The notes below the pieces were generated by a model, which was not told the origin of the DNA, did no database searches, and saw only the letters and a program-made list of their open reading frames with translations. The position numbers and the translations under genes were made by a program. 64,000 bases of DNA from assembly GCF_001425755.1 (NCBI RefSeq), contig NZ_LMDH01000001.1, positions 3,099,571 to 3,163,570 of the forward strand, written 5' to 3'. This stretch comes from Aeromicrobium sp. Root344 (GTDB lineage Bacteria; Actinomycetota; Actinomycetes; Propionibacteriales; Nocardioidaceae). This document shows, piece by piece, positions 63,498-64,000 of this stretch. The stretch's first letter is position 1; each line of letters starts with the position of its first letter.

Positions 63498-64000
63498 ATG
63501 AATTCACGTGTCATCAAGGGAGCCGTGCTCGCGGTCTTCGGTGCGTTGACGATCGCGTTCGGGCATCTGTTCGGCCTGGACCTCGATCAGGTCGCGCTGC
63601 TGGGGATCACGCTCGGCGCCGTCATCGGCCTCGTGCCGGATCGCTCGCTGGTCGAGCGCCTGCTCGGCTTCGCCGCCGGTTTCGTCATCGCCTACGTCGG
63701 CTACGCCCTGCGGGCCGGTGTCCTGCCGGACACCGACACGGCCCAGGCCGTCGCGGTCTTCGGTGTGATCATCGTCGCCATGCTGGTCTCGGTCGCCACG
63801 GGCAGCCGCGTGCCGCTCTGGGCGATCCTGGTCGGTGGCGCCGCGATGGTCGGTGCCTACGAGCAGACCTACGCCGCGTCGCCGTCGTTGTTCCTGACCG
63901 ACGCCCCGACCGCCGCGACCACCGTGCTGCTCGCCTCGGCGATGGGTGTCGTCGGCTCGATCCTGCTCGGAGAAGAGATCGTCGAGTCGCGTCACCGCGA
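63498..64000 (+). CDS. Membrane protein, unknown, cut by the window edge
   Basis: An open frame starts at ATG 63498 (MNSRVIKGAVLAVFG) and stays open to the end of the window, so at least 167 residues are coded. Five to six hydrophobic segments are visible, beginning at residues 6-18, 25-43, 48-68 and 78-98. It ends here in a cytoplasmic EEIVESRHR stretch. I do not recognise a family. Its upstream gap (63347-63497) holds no other gene that I can support. Confidence 0.72.
   Translation, partial: MNSRVIKGAVLAVFGALTIAFGHLFGLDLDQVALLGITLGAVIGLVPDRSLVERLLGFAAGFVIAYVGYALRAGVLPDTDTAQAVAVFGVIIVAMLVSVATGSRVPLWAILVGGAAMVGAYEQTYAASPSLFLTDAPTAATTVLLASAMGVVGSILLGEEIVESRHR

Overview
The window is a dense, high-GC stretch of an actinobacterial chromosome. 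Gene order and content (ftsW-murG-murC-ftsQ-ftsZ-pgeF-yggS-sepF-yggT-divIVA; a his/trp block with a PriA-type HisA; trpC-trpB-trpA-lgt; gltB-gltD-pyk; an ANTAR response regulator; polA) fit the Propionibacteriales, most likely Nocardioidaceae (Aeromicrobium/Nocardioides-like). The genus is an inference and cannot be fixed from this window. Genes are packed with many 1-11 nt start/stop overlaps, and no gene-free stretch exceeds 300 bases.

Layout. 1-8.9 kb: division and cell-wall cluster, running into the polar-growth scaffold DivIVA. 8.9-12.1 kb: ileS on the minus strand, with a non-canonical GTHH active-site signature. 12.2-14.0 kb: a DksA/TraR-type zinc-finger protein, lspA and an RluD-type pseudouridine synthase. 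14.1-16.4 kb: a TetR-regulated 14-TM efflux pump with a visible operator. 16.4-23.8 kb: an alanine-type aminotransferase, two minus-strand hypotheticals, dnaE1, a small membrane protein and ybaK. 23.8-34.4 kb: histidine genes hisDCBH, hisA/priA, hisF and hisI, interleaved with a hydrolase, a lipoprotein and a heterodimeric ABC exporter. 34.4-41.7 kb: a tryptophan block (Trp-associated membrane proteins, trpC, trpB, trpA) ending in lgt. No trpE and no trpF lie in it, and a group of RDD, DUF4190-like and DUF2752-like membrane proteins sits inside it. 41.7-51.1 kb: a VIT-type transporter, glutamate synthase, pyruvate kinase, tRNA-Leu(CAA) and a PdtaR-like regulator. 51.2-57.8 kb: a branched-chain amino-acid ABC system, livK on plus and livHMGF on minus, with a foreign-looking cassette between its convergent ends. 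57.9-64 kb: a DUF554 protein, a GNAT protein, polA, a flippase and the start of an unidentified membrane protein.

The cassette at 52.6-53.8 kb is the most unusual item. It is one gene (AbiEi-like winged helix plus a Vsr/DUF559-like PD-(D/E)XK nuclease domain) bounded by two inverted copies of a 72-nt sequence. The outer 25 nt of each copy are identical, and the inner 52 nt fold into a hairpin. This resembles the gene-plus-REP arrangement of RAYT elements, but with a nuclease-like protein instead of a transposase.

Across the window about fifteen genes have a TANNNT -10 box (one is GANNNT) ending 6-7 nt before the start codon and no Shine-Dalgarno sequence. I read these as leaderless transcripts, and the pattern was used to choose several starts (ileS, pyk, hisD, the flippase, the hydrolase).
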